From positions 1 to 54,267 of the forward strand of contig CAKNKX010000009.1 in NCBI GenBank assembly GCA_930987745.1: a DNA stretch of 54,267 bases. The letters run 5' to 3'. The position numbers and the translations under genes are program-made. The notes under the pieces were generated by a model, which saw nothing but the letters and a program-made list of their open reading frames with translations, did no database searches and had not been told where the DNA came from. Source of the DNA: an uncultured Clostridium sp. Its GTDB lineage: Bacteria; Bacillota; Clostridia; TANB77; CAG-508. This document shows, one piece after another, positions 32,084 to 43,318 of this stretch; position 1 is the stretch's first letter; each line of letters opens with the position of its first letter.

Positions 32084-33505
32084 ATGAATGATTATATAAG
32101 TATAATTGGTGGAGGTCTGGCAGGAACAGAAGCAGCATATCAGATCGCTAAAAATGGGATAAAAGTAAAATTATATGAAATGAAGCCAATAAAATTTTCT
32201 CCAGCACATTCAAATAAAAACTTAGCAGAGATAGTTTGTAGTAATTCTTTTAAATCAAATTTATTAACAAATGCTTGTGGGTTGCTAAAAGAAGAATTAA
32301 GAAAGTTAGATTCTTTGCTTATAAAAATTGCAGATGAAACCAAAGTACCAGCAGGGCAAGCTTTAGCTGTGGATAGGGAAGAGTTTTCTAAAAAAGTCAC
32401 TGAAGAAATAAGTAAAAATCCTTTAATAGAAATAATTTATAAAGAAGTAGAAGATATTGAAGAAATCTCAAAAGAGGGTATTGTAATTGTTGCAACAGGA
32501 CCTTTAACATCAGAAAAGTTAGCAGAAAATATAGGTAAAATAACCGGACAAGACGAACTATATTTCTATGATGCAGCTGCACCAATAATTGCAAAAGACA
32601 GTATAGATTTTAATATAGCATTCTTTGGTGATAGATATAGTGAGGAAAAGAAAAAAGAAGAAACTGTGGAAGAGTGGTTAAAAAGATTAGAAAATCAAGA
32701 AAAACAAGAACAGAGCTATATTAATCTTCCAATGAATAAAGAAGAATATGAAAAATTTGTAGAAGAGCTTGTAGAAGCGGAAGTTGTAACTCTGCACGAT
32801 TTTGAAAAAAGAGAAATATTTGAAGGATGTATGCCAATTGAGATAATGGCAAAAAGAGGATTAGATACTTTAAGATTTGGACCACTAAAGCCTGTTGGTT
32901 TTGATGACCCAAGAACAGCTAAAAGACCATATGCAATAGTTCAATTAAGACAAGATAATGCAAATGGAACAATATATAATATGGTGGGATTTCAAACAAA
33001 TTTAAAATTTGGAGAACAAAAAAGGGTATTTAGTTTAATACCAGGACTTGAAAATGCAGAATTTGTAAAATATGGAGTTATGCATAGAAATACATATATT
33101 AATTCTAGCAAACTATTAGATGAAACATATTGTTTAAAGAAAAATCCTAATATATATTTTGCAGGACAAATTACAGGTGTAGAAGGATATGTAGAATCAA
33201 TATCATCAGGATTAGTTGCAAGCTTAAATGCAATAGAAAAGTTTAAAAGACTTAATGATAATAGAAAGAATACTGATAATTTAGATGAAATATCTATTAA
33301 AAATGCAGATTTTCCTAAAATTATATTTGATGAAGAGACTGTAATAGGAGCTTTGACTAAATATATTTCTAGTGAAAATGAAAAATTTCAACCTATGAAT
33401 GCAAATTTTGGGATATTACCTCCTTTAGAGGGGAAAAAGATAAAAGATAAAAAACAAAGATATGAACTGTTAGCTAAAAGAAGTTTAGAAAAAAGGTGGA
33501 CCTAA
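32084..33505 (+). CDS. trmFO: FADH2/folate-dependent tRNA m5U54 methyltransferase
   Basis: Makes ribothymidine at position 54 of tRNA using methylenetetrahydrofolate. 473 residues, slightly longer than the usual 435-450. The FAD-binding motif [12 protein letters not shown] is at the N-terminus, CSNSFKSN follows, and [12 protein letters not shown] is near the C-terminus. Its stop TAA overlaps by two bases the stop of the convergent gene at 33502. Confidence 0.95.
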   Translation: MNDYISIIGGGLAGTEAAYQIAKNGIKVKLYEMKPIKFSPAHSNKNLAEIVCSNSFKSNLLTNACGLLKEELRKLDSLLIKIADETKVPAGQALAVDREEFSKKVTEEISKNPLIEIIYKEVEDIEEISKEGIVIVATGPLTSEKLAENIGKITGQDELYFYDAAAPIIAKDSIDFNIAFFGDRYSEEKKKEETVEEWLKRLENQEKQEQSYINLPMNKEEYEKFVEELVEAEVVTLHDFEKREIFEGCMPIEIMAKRGLDTLRFGPLKPVGFDDPRTAKRPYAIVQLRQDNANGTIYNMVGFQTNLKFGEQKRVFSLIPGLENAEFVKYGVMHRNTYINSSKLLDETYCLKKNPNIYFAGQITGVEGYVESISSGLVASLNAIEKFKRLNDNRKNTDNLDEISIKNADFPKIIFDEETVIGALTKYISSENEKFQPMNANFGILPPLEGKKIKDKKQRYELLAKRSLEKRWT

Positions 33506-33519
33506 ATAAGGTTCACCTT
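33493..33519 (-). terminator. Terminator of the 33502-33756 gene, inside the trmFO end
   Basis: AAGGTGGACC (33493-33502) pairs with GGTTCACCTT (33510-33519) with one mismatch. On the minus strand a run of T follows. Both stop codons lie in or beside the loop. Confidence 0.65.
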
Positions 33520-33756
33520 AGTTGCTAAGTAGGCAGAAAGTATAGTGCCTACTAGCAGAATCGCGCTTCCCAGCTGAAGAAAAAATGGGGGGAGTGCAAG
33601 GAGTGTCAGCATCAAAGGGATGCTGACAAAGACGCTGGCTAAACCGATAAAGTTGACCACAGTGTGTCGTCTTCCTCTCCTTTTTACTGTTTTCCTCCGA
33701 GCTTTCTTTCTAGGAGGAGTGGCGCTCGTCTTATACTTAGGCATACTTGCTAACAT
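33502..33756 (-). CDS. Small basic membrane protein, atypical codon use
   Basis: 84 residues: a very basic N-terminal third ([18 protein letters not shown]) and two hydrophobic helices (about 35-58 and 62-80). No family recognised. AAGGAGG lies seven bases before the ATG at 33756. G+C-rich codons (CTG, GCG, CGC) set it apart from its neighbours. It contains one in-frame CGG (Ala-Arg-Arg in the zero frame); a +1 shift there would stop four codons later and lose both membrane helices. So either CGG is decoded in this gene or the protein is a short basic peptide. Confidence 0.6.
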   Translation of the reverse strand: MLASMPKYKTSATPPRKKARRKTVKRRGRRHTVVNFIGLASVFVSIPLMLTLLALPPFFLQLGSAILLVGTILSAYLATKVNLI

Positions 33757-33780
33757 AAGTAGCCTCCTTTCTATAATACT

Positions 33781-33809
33781 ATTTTATAAAAAAATCAAAG
33801 AAAAGTCAA
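33781..33809 (-). promoter_or_regulatory. Promoter of the 33502-33756 gene
   Basis: Minus-strand TTGACT (33809-33804), 17-base spacer, TAAAAT (33786-33781). Confidence 0.65.
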
Positions 33810-33900
33810 ATTTATGTAAATTTGAAGCGTTAAATATTAGTAACAAATATTGCAAAAATATTACAATTTCATTAAATTTTAAAGAGTAAACATAAAAAAG

Positions 33901-33929
33901 TTGAAAAAAAAGTAAAAATATGGTACAAT
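33901..33929 (+). promoter_or_regulatory. Promoter of the 33975 gene
   Basis: TTGAAA (33901-33906), 17-base spacer, TACAAT (33924-33929). Confidence 0.6.
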
Positions 33930-33974
33930 ATAAATGTATATGTGAAAATTTGAAAATAATGGAGGAATCATATT

Positions 33975-35750
33975 ATGGAAAATAATCTTAGTTATGAGGA
34001 AAAAATTGAGGCAATAAAACAATTAATAAATCAAAAAGAAAGTAAATATAGTTCTACTATAAAGGAATATGATGCACAAAAGGAAAAATTGGAGTTTGAA
34101 AATAGTAATTTAGAAAAATTAAGAAAGACTCCTAACGCACAAGGAAGTCACTTAGATGTTATTAGTGAAAACAATAGACAAATTGATTCAAAGATTAAAA
34201 ATAACAAGATAAAGATAAGAAACATAGAAGAAGCCAAAAAGCAGAAGAAAGAAGAGTTTAAAAATTATTTAATTGAAAATAGAAGAAAATTAGAAAAATA
34301 TAAAAGTACTAGTTTCTCTAAATTTTCATTATTGCATAAGAAATATTTAAAAGGTATCGAAAAAGGTAAAGACTTAAAATTAAGAGTTAAAGGGTACCAA
34401 TATGATAAAGATAATAAGGAAATTTACAAAGCTGCTTCAAAAGACCATGCAGAACATATGAAGAAAATGAAAGAAATTGCTAAACAAAGAAATGAAGCAT
34501 ATAAAGCATATGCTGAACTAAATATAGTGAAAGATGAAATCTTTAAATTAACTGATTCACTAGCTGCAAAATATGGAATTTCTCTTGAAAATGAAAAAAA
34601 TGAAGAAAAATCAGAAGAAGGACCAAAAAAAGATGAAGGAGAGTCTAAGTCTCAATCAACATCAGTCGAGAAAACAGATGAAGACTTTAATCCACCAGCA
34701 GTAATAGAAGAGAAAACGGATGAAGACTTTAATCCGCCAGCAGTATCAGAAGAGAAAAAAGGAGGAGATTTAAATTCATTACCTATTCACAATAATGATG
34801 TTGAAATAAAAGTTGATGCTGATTTAGGTACTTATACAATTATATTTGATGATGAGCATCAAAAAGTAATACCATTTAAAGATTTATATGATGAAGATGG
34901 AATGAGTTATTTTAGTAAAGAATACTTAAAAAATGCAAGAGAAGATATAATGCAAGAGGAAAATATAAATAAGAAGACAGCAAAAAAAGTTGACCCAATT
35001 ATCTATTATGAATTAGCAGAATTTGATAAAGAAAACGGAACAAATCATGCTGAAAGATATATGGCAGCGATAAAAGAAGACAAAAAAGATGATAGTGTAA
35101 AAATTACATATGATTTACAAAAATTAAGAAAAAATAAAGACATGTATTTTAGCGACAAACATAATCTAAAATCAATTGCAAAAAGACAAAGTAATATTGC
35201 AACTGTTTTACTAAATAAAATGCGTACAAGAACAAAAGCGATATTAGCAGCTTTAGGAATTGGTGGAGCAGCATTATTAGGAGTTGCAAGTACTAACACA
35301 GGAAGAGGTACTGATGACCCTACTCCTACTACTCCTGTAGATACTGCTGAAACTAACAAAGATGACCAAAAAGATAAAGAGAATAAAGATGATAAAAATC
35401 CTACAGAGGAAAAACTTGAATTAAAAGATAGGATAAAATTTAATGGAGCACAAAAAATATATGAAACAGGAAAGTTAACAGGAAGAAGTGGTCAAACAAC
35501 AGGAGAAAAAGTAGTAAATCGTGGAGCAATATATGATGAGAATGGAAAACTAATTGCAAATATTTCGGCTACAGATAAAGATGCTCAAAAAATGTTAGAA
35601 GAGATTTTGAAAGAAAATCCAGAATATACAGTATCTTATCATATAGGAGAAGATGAAACTAATAAGGGTGATTTAGGTTGGATTGGAGACCCAGAAGAAA
35701 AAATAGAAAACGGAGATATAGAAATAGAAGACGATGAAAATGATAGATAA
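33975..35750 (+). CDS. Large coiled-coil single-pass membrane protein of unknown function
   Basis: 591 residues. Residues 1-200 are a charged coiled coil with Lys and Glu repeats. Around 230-260 a 15-residue motif is duplicated (EKTDEDFNPPAV). A folded region follows (about 270-410), then a short hydrophobic helix at about 420-440 (AILAALGIGGAALLGVAS), a Thr/Pro/Asp linker (TDDPTPTTPVDTAE) and an acidic C-terminal domain of about 120 residues. The layout suggests a cytoplasmic coiled coil with an exported tail or the reverse. No family recognised. ATG 33975 follows GGAGGAATCATATT; promoter and terminator are its own. Confidence 0.7.
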   Translation: MENNLSYEEKIEAIKQLINQKESKYSSTIKEYDAQKEKLEFENSNLEKLRKTPNAQGSHLDVISENNRQIDSKIKNNKIKIRNIEEAKKQKKEEFKNYLIENRRKLEKYKSTSFSKFSLLHKKYLKGIEKGKDLKLRVKGYQYDKDNKEIYKAASKDHAEHMKKMKEIAKQRNEAYKAYAELNIVKDEIFKLTDSLAAKYGISLENEKNEEKSEEGPKKDEGESKSQSTSVEKTDEDFNPPAVIEEKTDEDFNPPAVSEEKKGGDLNSLPIHNNDVEIKVDADLGTYTIIFDDEHQKVIPFKDLYDEDGMSYFSKEYLKNAREDIMQEENINKKTAKKVDPIIYYELAEFDKENGTNHAERYMAAIKEDKKDDSVKITYDLQKLRKNKDMYFSDKHNLKSIAKRQSNIATVLLNKMRTRTKAILAALGIGGAALLGVASTNTGRGTDDPTPTTPVDTAETNKDDQKDKENKDDKNPTEEKLELKDRIKFNGAQKIYETGKLTGRSGQTTGEKVVNRGAIYDENGKLIANISATDKDAQKMLEEILKENPEYTVSYHIGEDETNKGDLGWIGDPEEKIENGDIEIEDDENDR

Positions 35751-35823
35751 AAACAAATAAATTACTATCTAGAATTTGTTTCTATAATATAATTTATAAT
35801 TAGAGAATAAATATAAAGAAAAT

Positions 35824-35868
35824 GAGATACTTAGCAATAGTATAATTTGTTGTTAAGGTCTCTTTTTT
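35824..35868 (+). terminator. Terminator of the 33975 gene
   Basis: GAGA-CTTAGCAA (35824-35837) pairs with TTGTTGTTAAGGTCTC (35847-35862), followed by a run of T. Confidence 0.65.
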
Positions 35869-35924
35869 CTTAGCAAAAGTGATGAGAAAGATTGTGAAAT
35901 ATGGCAAAAAATTTTGTTTTTTTC

Positions 35925-35953
35925 TTGACTTATAAATCCAAACATGATAGAAT
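35925..35953 (+). promoter_or_regulatory. Promoter of the str operon
   Basis: TTGACT (35925-35930), 17-base spacer, TAGAAT (35948-35953). The leader has a small hairpin GCGT...ACGC inside CGTTA...TAACG (about 35960-35998). Confidence 0.7.
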
Positions 35954-36080
35954 ATTAGTCGTTATAGTAGATTGCGTGTATTACGCACTTCCGTAACGAT
36001 TTTTAAATTTTTTGAAATATAAATATTACATAAGTATTACAAAAAATTTAAGTAATATAAAAGTAGGAGGTGAAATTTAA

Positions 36081-36494
36081 GTGCCAACAATTAATCAATT
36101 AGTAAGAAAAGGAAGAAAAACTGGAGTAACAAAATCAACTGCACCAGCTTTACAACATGGATGGAACTCAAAAAATAAAAGATTAACAAACAATAGAGCT
36201 CCACAAAAAAGAGGTGTTTGTACAGTTGTTAAAACAGTTACACCTAAAAAACCTAACTCAGCTTTAAGAAAAGTTGCCAGAGTTAGACTTTCAAATGGTT
36301 ATGAAGTTACATCTTATATCCCAGGTATAGGACATAACCTACAAGAACACAGTGTTGTATTAATAAGAGGTGGTAGGGTAAAAGACCTTCCAGGTGTTAG
36401 ATACCATATCATAAGAGGAACATTAGATACAGCTGGTGTTAAAGATAGAATGCAAGCGCGTTCTAAATATGGAGCTAAAAAACCAAAAAAATAA
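36081..36494 (+). CDS. rpsL: 30S ribosomal protein S12
   Basis: 137 residues. GTG 36081 follows AGGAGGTGAAATTTAA. The decoding-centre segment [11 protein letters not shown] is present with the wild-type lysine where streptomycin resistance usually arises, and [13 protein letters not shown] is at the end. First gene of the rpsL-rpsG-fusA-tuf unit. Confidence 0.97.
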   Translation: MPTINQLVRKGRKTGVTKSTAPALQHGWNSKNKRLTNNRAPQKRGVCTVVKTVTPKKPNSALRKVARVRLSNGYEVTSYIPGIGHNLQEHSVVLIRGGRVKDLPGVRYHIIRGTLDTAGVKDRMQARSKYGAKKPKK

Positions 36495-36515
36495 AATATT
36501 TCGATTAAAAGCAAT

Positions 36516-37267
<752 letters not shown>

Positions 37268-37294
37268 TATAAATAGAAAGGGGGACATTATATT

Positions 37295-39376
37295 ATGGCA
37301 GGAAGAGCATATCCATTAGAAAGAACTAGAAATATAGGAATAATGGCTCATATAGATGCAGGAAAAACAACAACAACAGAAAGAATTCTATTTTATACAG
37401 GAAAAACACATAAAATAGGAGAAGTACATGAAGGTGCAGCAACAATGGACTGGATGGAACAAGAACAAGAAAGAGGTATAACAATCACATCTGCTGCTAC
37501 AACATGTTTTTGGAAAAATAATAGAATAAATATTATTGATACTCCTGGACACGTTGACTTTACAGTAGAAGTTCAAAGATCTCTAAGAGTTCTTGATGGT
37601 GCTGTCACAGTTTTAGCTGCTAAAGGTGGAGTTCAACCACAAACAGAAACAGTTTGGAGACAAGCTGATAAATACCAAGTGCCAAGAATGGTATATGTAA
37701 ATAAAATGGACATCACAGGAGCAAACTTTATGCTATGTGTTGACCAATTAAAAAATAGATTAAAAGCAAATCCTGTTCCAGTTCAATTACCAATTGGTGC
37801 AGAAGACCAATTTAAAGGAATAGTAGATTTAATAAAAATGAAAGCATATATTCATAAAGACGATTTAGGAAAAGAAATCGAAGAAACAGATATTCCAGAA
37901 GACATGGTAGACATAGCTAAAGAATATCGTGATAAAATGATAGAATCAGCAGCAGACCAAGATGAAGAATTAATGATGAAATACTTAGAAGGTGAAGAAT
38001 TAACAGAGGACGAAATCAAAAAAGGATTACGTAAAGGAACAATAGCAAATACAATAGTTCCTGTAACATGTGGTTCTTCATATAAAAACAAAGGTGTTCA
38101 AGAATTATTAAATGCAATAGTTGACTATATGCCATCACCACTTGATGTTCCACATATCAAAGGTGTTGACTTAGATGGTAATGAAGTAGAAAGAAAAACA
38201 TCTGATACTGAACCATTTGCAGCATTAGCATTTAAAATTGCAACAGACCCATTTGTTGGAAAATTATGTTTCTTTAGAGTATATTCAGGAACATTAGAAT
38301 CAGGTTCAACTGTATTAAATTCAAATAAAGATAAAAAAGAAAGAATTGGAAGGATTCTACAAATGCACTCAAATCACAGAGAAGATATTGATAAAGTATA
38401 TTCTGGTGATATTGCAGCTGCAGTTGGATTAAAAGATGTTACAACAGGTGATACACTATGTGATGTAAATGCACCAGTTATCTTAGAATCAATGGAATTC
38501 CCAGAACCAGTTATTGATATAGCTATTGAGCCAAAAGACAAAGTAGCACAAGAAAAAATGGCAGTTGCTTTATCAAAACTTGCTGAAGAAGACCCAACAT
38601 TCAAAACATATACAAATCAAGAAACAGGACAAACAATCATCGCTGGTATGGGTGAATTACACCTAGATATCATTGTTGATAGATTAAAAAGAGAATTTAA
38701 GGTTGAATGTAATGTAGGTAAACCACAAGTTGCTTACAAAGAAACAATTAGAAACAAAGTTAAAGTTCAAGGTAAATTTATTCGTCAATCTGGTGGTAAA
38801 GGACAATATGGTGATGTTTGGTTTGAAATGGAACCATTAGAACCAGGTAAAGGAATAGAGTTCGAAAGCAAGATCGTTGGAGGAGCTGTTCCTAAAGAAT
38901 ATATTAAACCAATTGAACAAGGAATGAGAGAAGCAGCAGAAAGCGGAGTTTTAGCTGGATACCCAGTTATCGACTTTAAATGTACATTAGTTGATGGTTC
39001 ATACCATGAAGTTGACTCATCAGAAATGGCATTCAAAATCGCAGCATCTATGGCTTTCAAAGAAGGTTGTAAACAAGCTAAATCAGTTATCTTAGAGCCT
39101 ATTATGAAAGTTGAAATTACAGTTCCTGAAGAATACATGGGAGATGTAATTGGAGATGTAAACTCTAGACGTGGAAGAATGGAAGGTATGGACGGAAATG
39201 ATGGAATGCAAGAAATCCATGCATTTATACCACTTTCAGAAATGTTTGGTTATGCAACAGAACTTCGTTCTAGAACACAAGGTAGAGGTACTTACTCTAT
39301 GGAACCATCTCATTATGAAGAAGTTCCAAAATCAGTTTTAGAAACAATAGTTGCATCTCGTGCAAAGAAAGATTAA
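37295..39376 (+). CDS. fusA: Elongation factor G
   Basis: Translocation GTPase, 693 residues. GTP-binding motifs AHIDAGKTT (about 17-25), DTPGHVDF and NKMD are intact, and the switch segment [11 protein letters not shown] is normal. Domains II-V follow, with the [12 protein letters not shown] segment in domain IV. It begins 27 bases after rpsG with AAAGGGGG upstream. Confidence 0.98.
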   Translation: MAGRAYPLERTRNIGIMAHIDAGKTTTTERILFYTGKTHKIGEVHEGAATMDWMEQEQERGITITSAATTCFWKNNRINIIDTPGHVDFTVEVQRSLRVLDGAVTVLAAKGGVQPQTETVWRQADKYQVPRMVYVNKMDITGANFMLCVDQLKNRLKANPVPVQLPIGAEDQFKGIVDLIKMKAYIHKDDLGKEIEETDIPEDMVDIAKEYRDKMIESAADQDEELMMKYLEGEELTEDEIKKGLRKGTIANTIVPVTCGSSYKNKGVQELLNAIVDYMPSPLDVPHIKGVDLDGNEVERKTSDTEPFAALAFKIATDPFVGKLCFFRVYSGTLESGSTVLNSNKDKKERIGRILQMHSNHREDIDKVYSGDIAAAVGLKDVTTGDTLCDVNAPVILESMEFPEPVIDIAIEPKDKVAQEKMAVALSKLAEEDPTFKTYTNQETGQTIIAGMGELHLDIIVDRLKREFKVECNVGKPQVAYKETIRNKVKVQGKFIRQSGGKGQYGDVWFEMEPLEPGKGIEFESKIVGGAVPKEYIKPIEQGMREAAESGVLAGYPVIDFKCTLVDGSYHEVDSSEMAFKIAASMAFKEGCKQAKSVILEPIMKVEITVPEEYMGDVIGDVNSRRGRMEGMDGNDGMQEIHAFIPLSEMFGYATELRSRTQGRGTYSMEPSHYEEVPKSVLETIVASRAKKD

Positions 39377-39383
39377 AAAAAGC

Positions 39384-39412
39384 TTGCATTTTTGACAGAA
39401 ATGTTATAAAAT
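39384..39412 (+). promoter_or_regulatory. Internal promoter of tuf
   Basis: TTGCAT (39384-39389), 17-base spacer, TAAAAT (39407-39412), in the 125-base gap after fusA. It would allow extra EF-Tu synthesis. Confidence 0.55.
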
Positions 39413-39501
39413 GCTTATGCAATTAATTACGTTATTAAATTTAAATTATAATAAAAGGCTAAGGAGCGAAAACCTTAAGCTAAAAAAGGAGGATTTTAAA
39501 A

Positions 39502-40704
39502 ATGGCAAAGGAAAAATTTGAAAGAACAAAACCACATGTTAACATTGGTACAATCGGTCACGTAGACCACGGAAAAACAACAACAACAGCAGCTATTACT
39601 AAATACTTATCATTATTAGGAAAAGCTAAATATGAAGCATATGATCAAATCGACGGTGCTCCAGAAGAAAAAGCAAGAGGAATCACAATCAACACAGCAC
39701 ACGTAGAATATGAAACAGATAAAAGACACTATGCACACGTTGACTGCCCAGGACATGCTGACTACGTTAAAAACATGATTACTGGTGCTGCTCAAATGGA
39801 TGGTGCAGTATTAGTTGTTTCAGCAGCTGATGGTCCAATGCCTCAAACAAGAGAACACATTCTATTAGCTAGACAAGTTGGTGTTAAATATATCGTTGTT
39901 TACTTAAATAAATGTGATATGGTAGACGACCCAGAATTATTAGAATTAGTTGAAATGGAAGTTAGAGACTTATTAACAGAATATGGATTCCCAGGAGATG
40001 AAATTCCAATCGTAAAAGGATCTTCTTTAAAAGTTCTAGAATCTACATCAACAGATCCTAACGATCCAGTATATGCACCTATGAAAGAATTAATGGATGC
40101 AATAGATGAATATATTCCAACACCAGAAAGACCAATCGACCAACCATTCTTAATGCCAGTTGAAGACGTATTTACAATTACTGGACGTGGAACAGTTGCA
40201 ACTGGTAGAGTTGAAAGAGGAGAAGTTAAACTTCAAGACGAAGTTGAAATTATCGGTCTTTCTACAGAAAGAAGAAAAACTGTTGTTACAGGTGTAGAAA
40301 TGTTCAGAAAACTATTAGACCAAGCAGAAGCTGGAGACAACATTGGTGTTCTATTAAGAGGTATTGATAGAAAAGATATCGAAAGAGGACAAGTTCTATG
40401 TAAACCAGGAACAATCAATCCACATACAAAATTTACAGCTGAAGTATATGTATTAACTAAAGAAGAAGGTGGAAGACATACACCATTCTTCAATGGATAC
40501 AGACCACAATTCTACTTCAGAACAACAGACGTTACAGGTGTTATCGAATTACCACAAGGTACAGAAATGGTAATGCCAGGAGACAACGTATCAATGACAA
40601 TTGAATTAATTACACCAATTGCTATTGAAAAAGGACTAAGATTCGCTATCCGTGAAGGTGGTAGAACAGTTGGTTCAGGAGTTGTTTCTGAAATATTAGG
40701 ATAA
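39502..40704 (+). CDS. tuf: Elongation factor Tu
   Basis: 400 residues, delivering aminoacyl-tRNA to the ribosome. GHVDHGKTT (about 19-27), DCPGHADY and NKCD are intact. ATG 39502 follows AAAAAAGGAGGA. It ends the str operon and a strong terminator follows. Confidence 0.98.
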   Translation: MAKEKFERTKPHVNIGTIGHVDHGKTTTTAAITKYLSLLGKAKYEAYDQIDGAPEEKARGITINTAHVEYETDKRHYAHVDCPGHADYVKNMITGAAQMDGAVLVVSAADGPMPQTREHILLARQVGVKYIVVYLNKCDMVDDPELLELVEMEVRDLLTEYGFPGDEIPIVKGSSLKVLESTSTDPNDPVYAPMKELMDAIDEYIPTPERPIDQPFLMPVEDVFTITGRGTVATGRVERGEVKLQDEVEIIGLSTERRKTVVTGVEMFRKLLDQAEAGDNIGVLLRGIDRKDIERGQVLCKPGTINPHTKFTAEVYVLTKEEGGRHTPFFNGYRPQFYFRTTDVTGVIELPQGTEMVMPGDNVSMTIELITPIAIEKGLRFAIREGGRTVGSGVVSEILG

Positions 40705-40707
40705 TTT

Positions 40708-40750
40708 AAAATCGGGAGTTTAGGGACGTACCTAAAAATCCCGATTTTTT
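40708..40750 (+). terminator. Terminator of the str operon
   Basis: AAAATCGGGA with GTTTAGG (40708-40724) pairs with CCTAAA and TCCCGATTTTTT (40731-40750). Confidence 0.85.
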
Positions 40751-40784
40751 GAAAATTAAATTTAAGAAATGTTACCAACAAGTA

Positions 40785-40812
40785 ACCCAGCTATGTTTTT
40801 CTATAGCTGGGT
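40785..40812. repeat. Perfect hairpin downstream of tuf
   Basis: ACCCAGCTAT (40785-40794) and ATAGCTGGGT (40803-40812) form a perfect 10-pair stem with an eight-base loop. There is no strong T-run on either side; a second termination or stabilising element is possible. Confidence 0.6.
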
Positions 40813-40850
40813 CTATTAATATTATACGATGAAAAAGTTAATAAAAAGAA

Positions 40851-40871
40851 AGAGCAGGTATTGCCTGCTCT
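40851..40871 (-). terminator. Terminator overlapping the stop of the 40870-41109 gene
   Basis: AGAGCAGG (40851-40858) pairs with CCTGCTCT (40864-40871). On the minus strand a T-rich stretch follows. The stop codon overlaps the stem. Confidence 0.75.
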
Positions 40872-41109
40872 AGATTCTGGAAAAGATTACATAATCTTTT
40901 CCAGATGAGATAGAATAATCGTGTTTTCTTCCTAATAAGGCTAAAAGTATGTCACCCATCGTCCTGTACAACTCTTTAGAGTTCTTTACGGGGATGAATA
41001 CTCTGGTAATTAAACCTTCTCTTGTTGTTATAATTCTGTCGGCTGGTGAAATCTTGATAATGATGCGATAGAGAGACCGCAGCTCAATAGTTTCACTAGA
41101 TCTTATCAT
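40870..41109 (-). CDS. Small protein of unknown function, atypical codon use
   Basis: 79 residues from the ATG at 41109, eight bases after AGGAGGT; an upstream ATG overlaps that site. Predicted alternating strands and a helix (YRIIIKISPADRIITT; VFIPVKNSKELYRTMGDILL). No family recognised. It may be a distant paralogue of the next small gene, which shares the pattern Y-x-x-I-x-K, then V-x-I-x-V-K-x-S. Codon 11 is CGG (41079-41077) in the zero frame; a +1 shift there would hit a stop about 17 codons later. Promoter and terminator are its own. Confidence 0.6.
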   Translation of the reverse strand: MIRSSETIELRSLYRIIIKISPADRIITTREGLITRVFIPVKNSKELYRTMGDILLALLGRKHDYSISSGKDYVIFSRI

Positions 41110-41149
41110 ATATACATACCTCCTGCATGGCACTTAGCCAGTTGCTAAT

Positions 41150-41178
41150 ATTATAGCAGAGTTTAATCAAAAAGTAAA
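41150..41178 (-). promoter_or_regulatory. Promoter of the 40870-41109 gene
   Basis: Minus-strand TTTACT (41178-41173), 17-base spacer, TATAAT (41155-41150) preceded by TGC. Confidence 0.6.
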
Positions 41179-41241
41179 ATTTTATACAAGTTTTGGAATT
41201 ATTTGGATATTAATACTTGAATAAAATTTATATTAGATATA

Positions 41242-41275
41242 AAAAATAATCTGAAATAGCTTCAGATTATTTTTT
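41242..41275. terminator. Terminator of the 41288-41521 gene
   Basis: AAAAATAATCTGAA (41242-41255) pairs with TTCAGATTATTTTTT (41261-41275). It is symmetrical and could work in both directions. A second small hairpin, CGTAG...CTACG, covers the stop codon of the gene. Confidence 0.8.
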
Positions 41276-41287
41276 GGTTCGTAGCTA

Positions 41288-41521
41288 TTATAAATAACTA
41301 CGAAGGACGAGGATCTCTTTGTTACCTTCATTTGGGTAAATTAGGCAGCCAGAAAGCTGTCGGAACATACCTAAGAGCGATTCATAGGAATGTTTTACTG
41401 AAATAACAACTGAATTTATGCCAATTGTTATTTCATCTGTTGTTTCAGAGGGTTTCACAATGACTTTGTAGCCATTGCCGATATGCTTCTGAATAGTCGA
41501 GTTCAATTCTTTACTGCTCAT
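41288..41521 (-). CDS. Small protein of unknown function, atypical codon use
   Basis: 77 residues from the ATG at 41521, preceded by AAGGAGGATTTTC. Predicted alpha/beta (KHIGNGYKVIVKPSE; INSVVISVKHSYESLLGMFRQ). No family recognised; possibly a distant paralogue of the 40870-41109 product. There is no in-frame CGG. Codon use is less A/T-biased than in the flanking housekeeping genes. Expressed alone from a promoter near 41555-41583. Confidence 0.6.
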   Translation of the reverse strand: MSSKELNSTIQKHIGNGYKVIVKPSETTDEITIGINSVVISVKHSYESLLGMFRQLSGCLIYPNEGNKEILVLRSYL

Positions 41522-41840
41522 GAAAATCCTCCTTTTCTAAATGAATTGAACTTTATTATACTATCAATCTGGAAATATTTGTATTTTTTATGCAAAATCA
41601 AAGTTTTATTTTATCAAAAGGAAAAAACTTCCATTCATATATAATAATTTATATAAAGTTATTATTAATTAAAAATGAAAAACATATAGTTTAATTTAAT
41701 ATATTATTACTAAAAAGTTTAAAAATACCCATTAGAAAAATAGAAAATTCTAAAAATGCTTGCTTTTTTTGATAAAGAATAATAAAATAAATGTGTTAAA
41801 AATAAAATATATAAGACAACAAAAATTGGAGGAATAAAAA
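41522..41840. other. Intergenic region before plsX
   Basis: 319 bases, very AT-rich. It holds the minus-strand promoter of the 41288-41521 gene (TATAAT at 41560-41555) and the plsX promoter at 41760-41788. Nothing else was recognised. Confidence 0.5.
41760..41788 (+). promoter_or_regulatory. Promoter of plsX
   Basis: TTGCTT (41760-41765), 17-base spacer, TAAAAT (41783-41788). Confidence 0.5.
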
Positions 41841-42887
41841 GTGAAAATTATATTAGATGCAATGGGTGGAGATAACGCGCCAGATGCCAATATTAAAGGT
41901 GCAGTAAACGCGATAAATAAAGTAAAAGCAGAAGTGGTATTAGTAGGAAAAGAAGAAGTAATTAGAAGTAAAATAAAAGAATTTTATGGAAAAGAAGTAG
42001 AAGAGATTTCAGATAGATTAAAAATAAAAAATGCAACAGAAACAATAGAAATGGAAGATACGCCAACACTTGCAATAAAACATAAAAAAGATTCTTCTAT
42101 GGTAGTGGGATTTAGAATGCTTAAAGAAGATGAAGGAGACGTATTTATATCAGCTGGAAATTCAGGAGCATTGCTTACAGGAGCAACCTTAATAGTAGGA
42201 AGAATCAAAGGGATAGATAGACCAGCACTAGCAGGAATACTTCCTGCATATAAAAGTAGGTTATTGTTAATAGATGCAGGTTCTAATACAAATTGTAAGC
42301 CTATTAATTTATTACAATTTGCTCAAATGTCTAGTATATATTTAAAAAATACTTATGGTATAGAAAGACCTGCAATAGGGTTATTAAATATAGGAACAGA
42401 AGAAACAAAAGGAAATGACTTAGTAAAAGAAAGTTACAAACTATTAAAAGAAAAATCAGAAGAATTAGATATCAACTTTGTTGGAAATGTAGAGGGAAGA
42501 GATGCTTTTTCAGGCAAGATAGATGCAATAGTAACAGATGGATTTACTGGAAATGTATTTTTAAAAACAACAGAAGGTTTAGGAAAATTTGTTAAAAGAA
42601 GTTTGACAGAAAGTTTGACAAAAGGATTTTTAACAAAACTAGCAGCATTACCAGCATTGCCAGCTATAAAAAGATTTTCTAAAACAATGGACTATAAATC
42701 ATATGGTGGAGCTTTATTTTTAGGAGTAAAAAAACCAGTTGTAAAAGCACATGGAAGTAGTGATGAATTACTATTTGAATATACAATTATTCAAGCAGAA
42801 AAATTTGTTGAAAATAAAGCGGTTGATAAGATGATAGAAGCTTTTCAAAAACAAAAAGAAAAAGAACAACAAGAAGTTAAAGAATAA
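41841..42887 (+). CDS. plsX: Phosphate acyltransferase PlsX
   Basis: Converts acyl-ACP to acyl phosphate for phosphatidic acid synthesis. 348 residues; GTG 41841 after TTGGAGGAATAAAAA. LDAMGGDNAP at the N-terminus, SAGNSGAL and DGFTGNV are family motifs. acpP, encoding the acyl carrier of its substrate, follows. Confidence 0.95.
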   Translation: MKIILDAMGGDNAPDANIKGAVNAINKVKAEVVLVGKEEVIRSKIKEFYGKEVEEISDRLKIKNATETIEMEDTPTLAIKHKKDSSMVVGFRMLKEDEGDVFISAGNSGALLTGATLIVGRIKGIDRPALAGILPAYKSRLLLIDAGSNTNCKPINLLQFAQMSSIYLKNTYGIERPAIGLLNIGTEETKGNDLVKESYKLLKEKSEELDINFVGNVEGRDAFSGKIDAIVTDGFTGNVFLKTTEGLGKFVKRSLTESLTKGFLTKLAALPALPAIKRFSKTMDYKSYGGALFLGVKKPVVKAHGSSDELLFEYTIIQAEKFVENKAVDKMIEAFQKQKEKEQQEVKE

Positions 42888-42932
42888 AAAATTGACCTGT
42901 CAGTATAAAATAAAAATATTTTTATAATTTAC

Positions 42933-42961
42933 TTGACAAATATATAAACATATAATATAAA
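42933..42961 (+). promoter_or_regulatory. Promoter of acpP
   Basis: TTGACA (42933-42938), 17-base spacer, TATAAA (42956-42961). Confidence 0.6.
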
Positions 42962-43007
42962 TGATGTATCATCATTTGTTAACTTGAGAGGAGGTGAACT
43001 CGGAGGT

Positions 43008-43250
43008 ATGAGTTCAGAAGAGATTTTAGAAAAAGTAAAAGGAATAATTGTAGAGCAACTAGGAGTAGCTGACTCAGCAGTTACTATGGAAGCATCTTTT
43101 ATAGATGATTTAGGAGCTGATTCATTAGATATAGTTGAATTAGTAATGGCATTAGAAGAAGAATTTGATATTGAAATCCCAGACGCTGATGCAGAAAAAG
43201 TTGTAACAGTAGGAGACGTAGTTGACTACATCAAAGAAAACGTAAAATAG
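43008..43250 (+). CDS. acpP: Acyl carrier protein
   Basis: 80 residues, acidic four-helix protein. The phosphopantetheine serine is Ser39 in GADSLD. ATG 43008 follows GAGGAGGTGAACTCGGAGGT; in-frame codons further up lie within the binding site. It carries growing fatty acyl chains and supplies PlsX, encoded just upstream. Confidence 0.96.
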   Translation: MSSEEILEKVKGIIVEQLGVADSAVTMEASFIDDLGADSLDIVELVMALEEEFDIEIPDADAEKVVTVGDVVDYIKENVK

Positions 43251-43256
43251 TATAAA

Positions 43257-43288
43257 AAAGAAGTATAGCAACATATACTTCTTTTTTT
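43257..43288. terminator. Terminator between acpP and the carboxypeptidase gene
   Basis: AAAGAAGTATA (43257-43267) pairs with TATACTTCTTT (43274-43284), followed by T. Confidence 0.85.
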
Positions 43289-43318
43289 CTAATATTTAAA
43301 CTTAAATATATAAATTTG

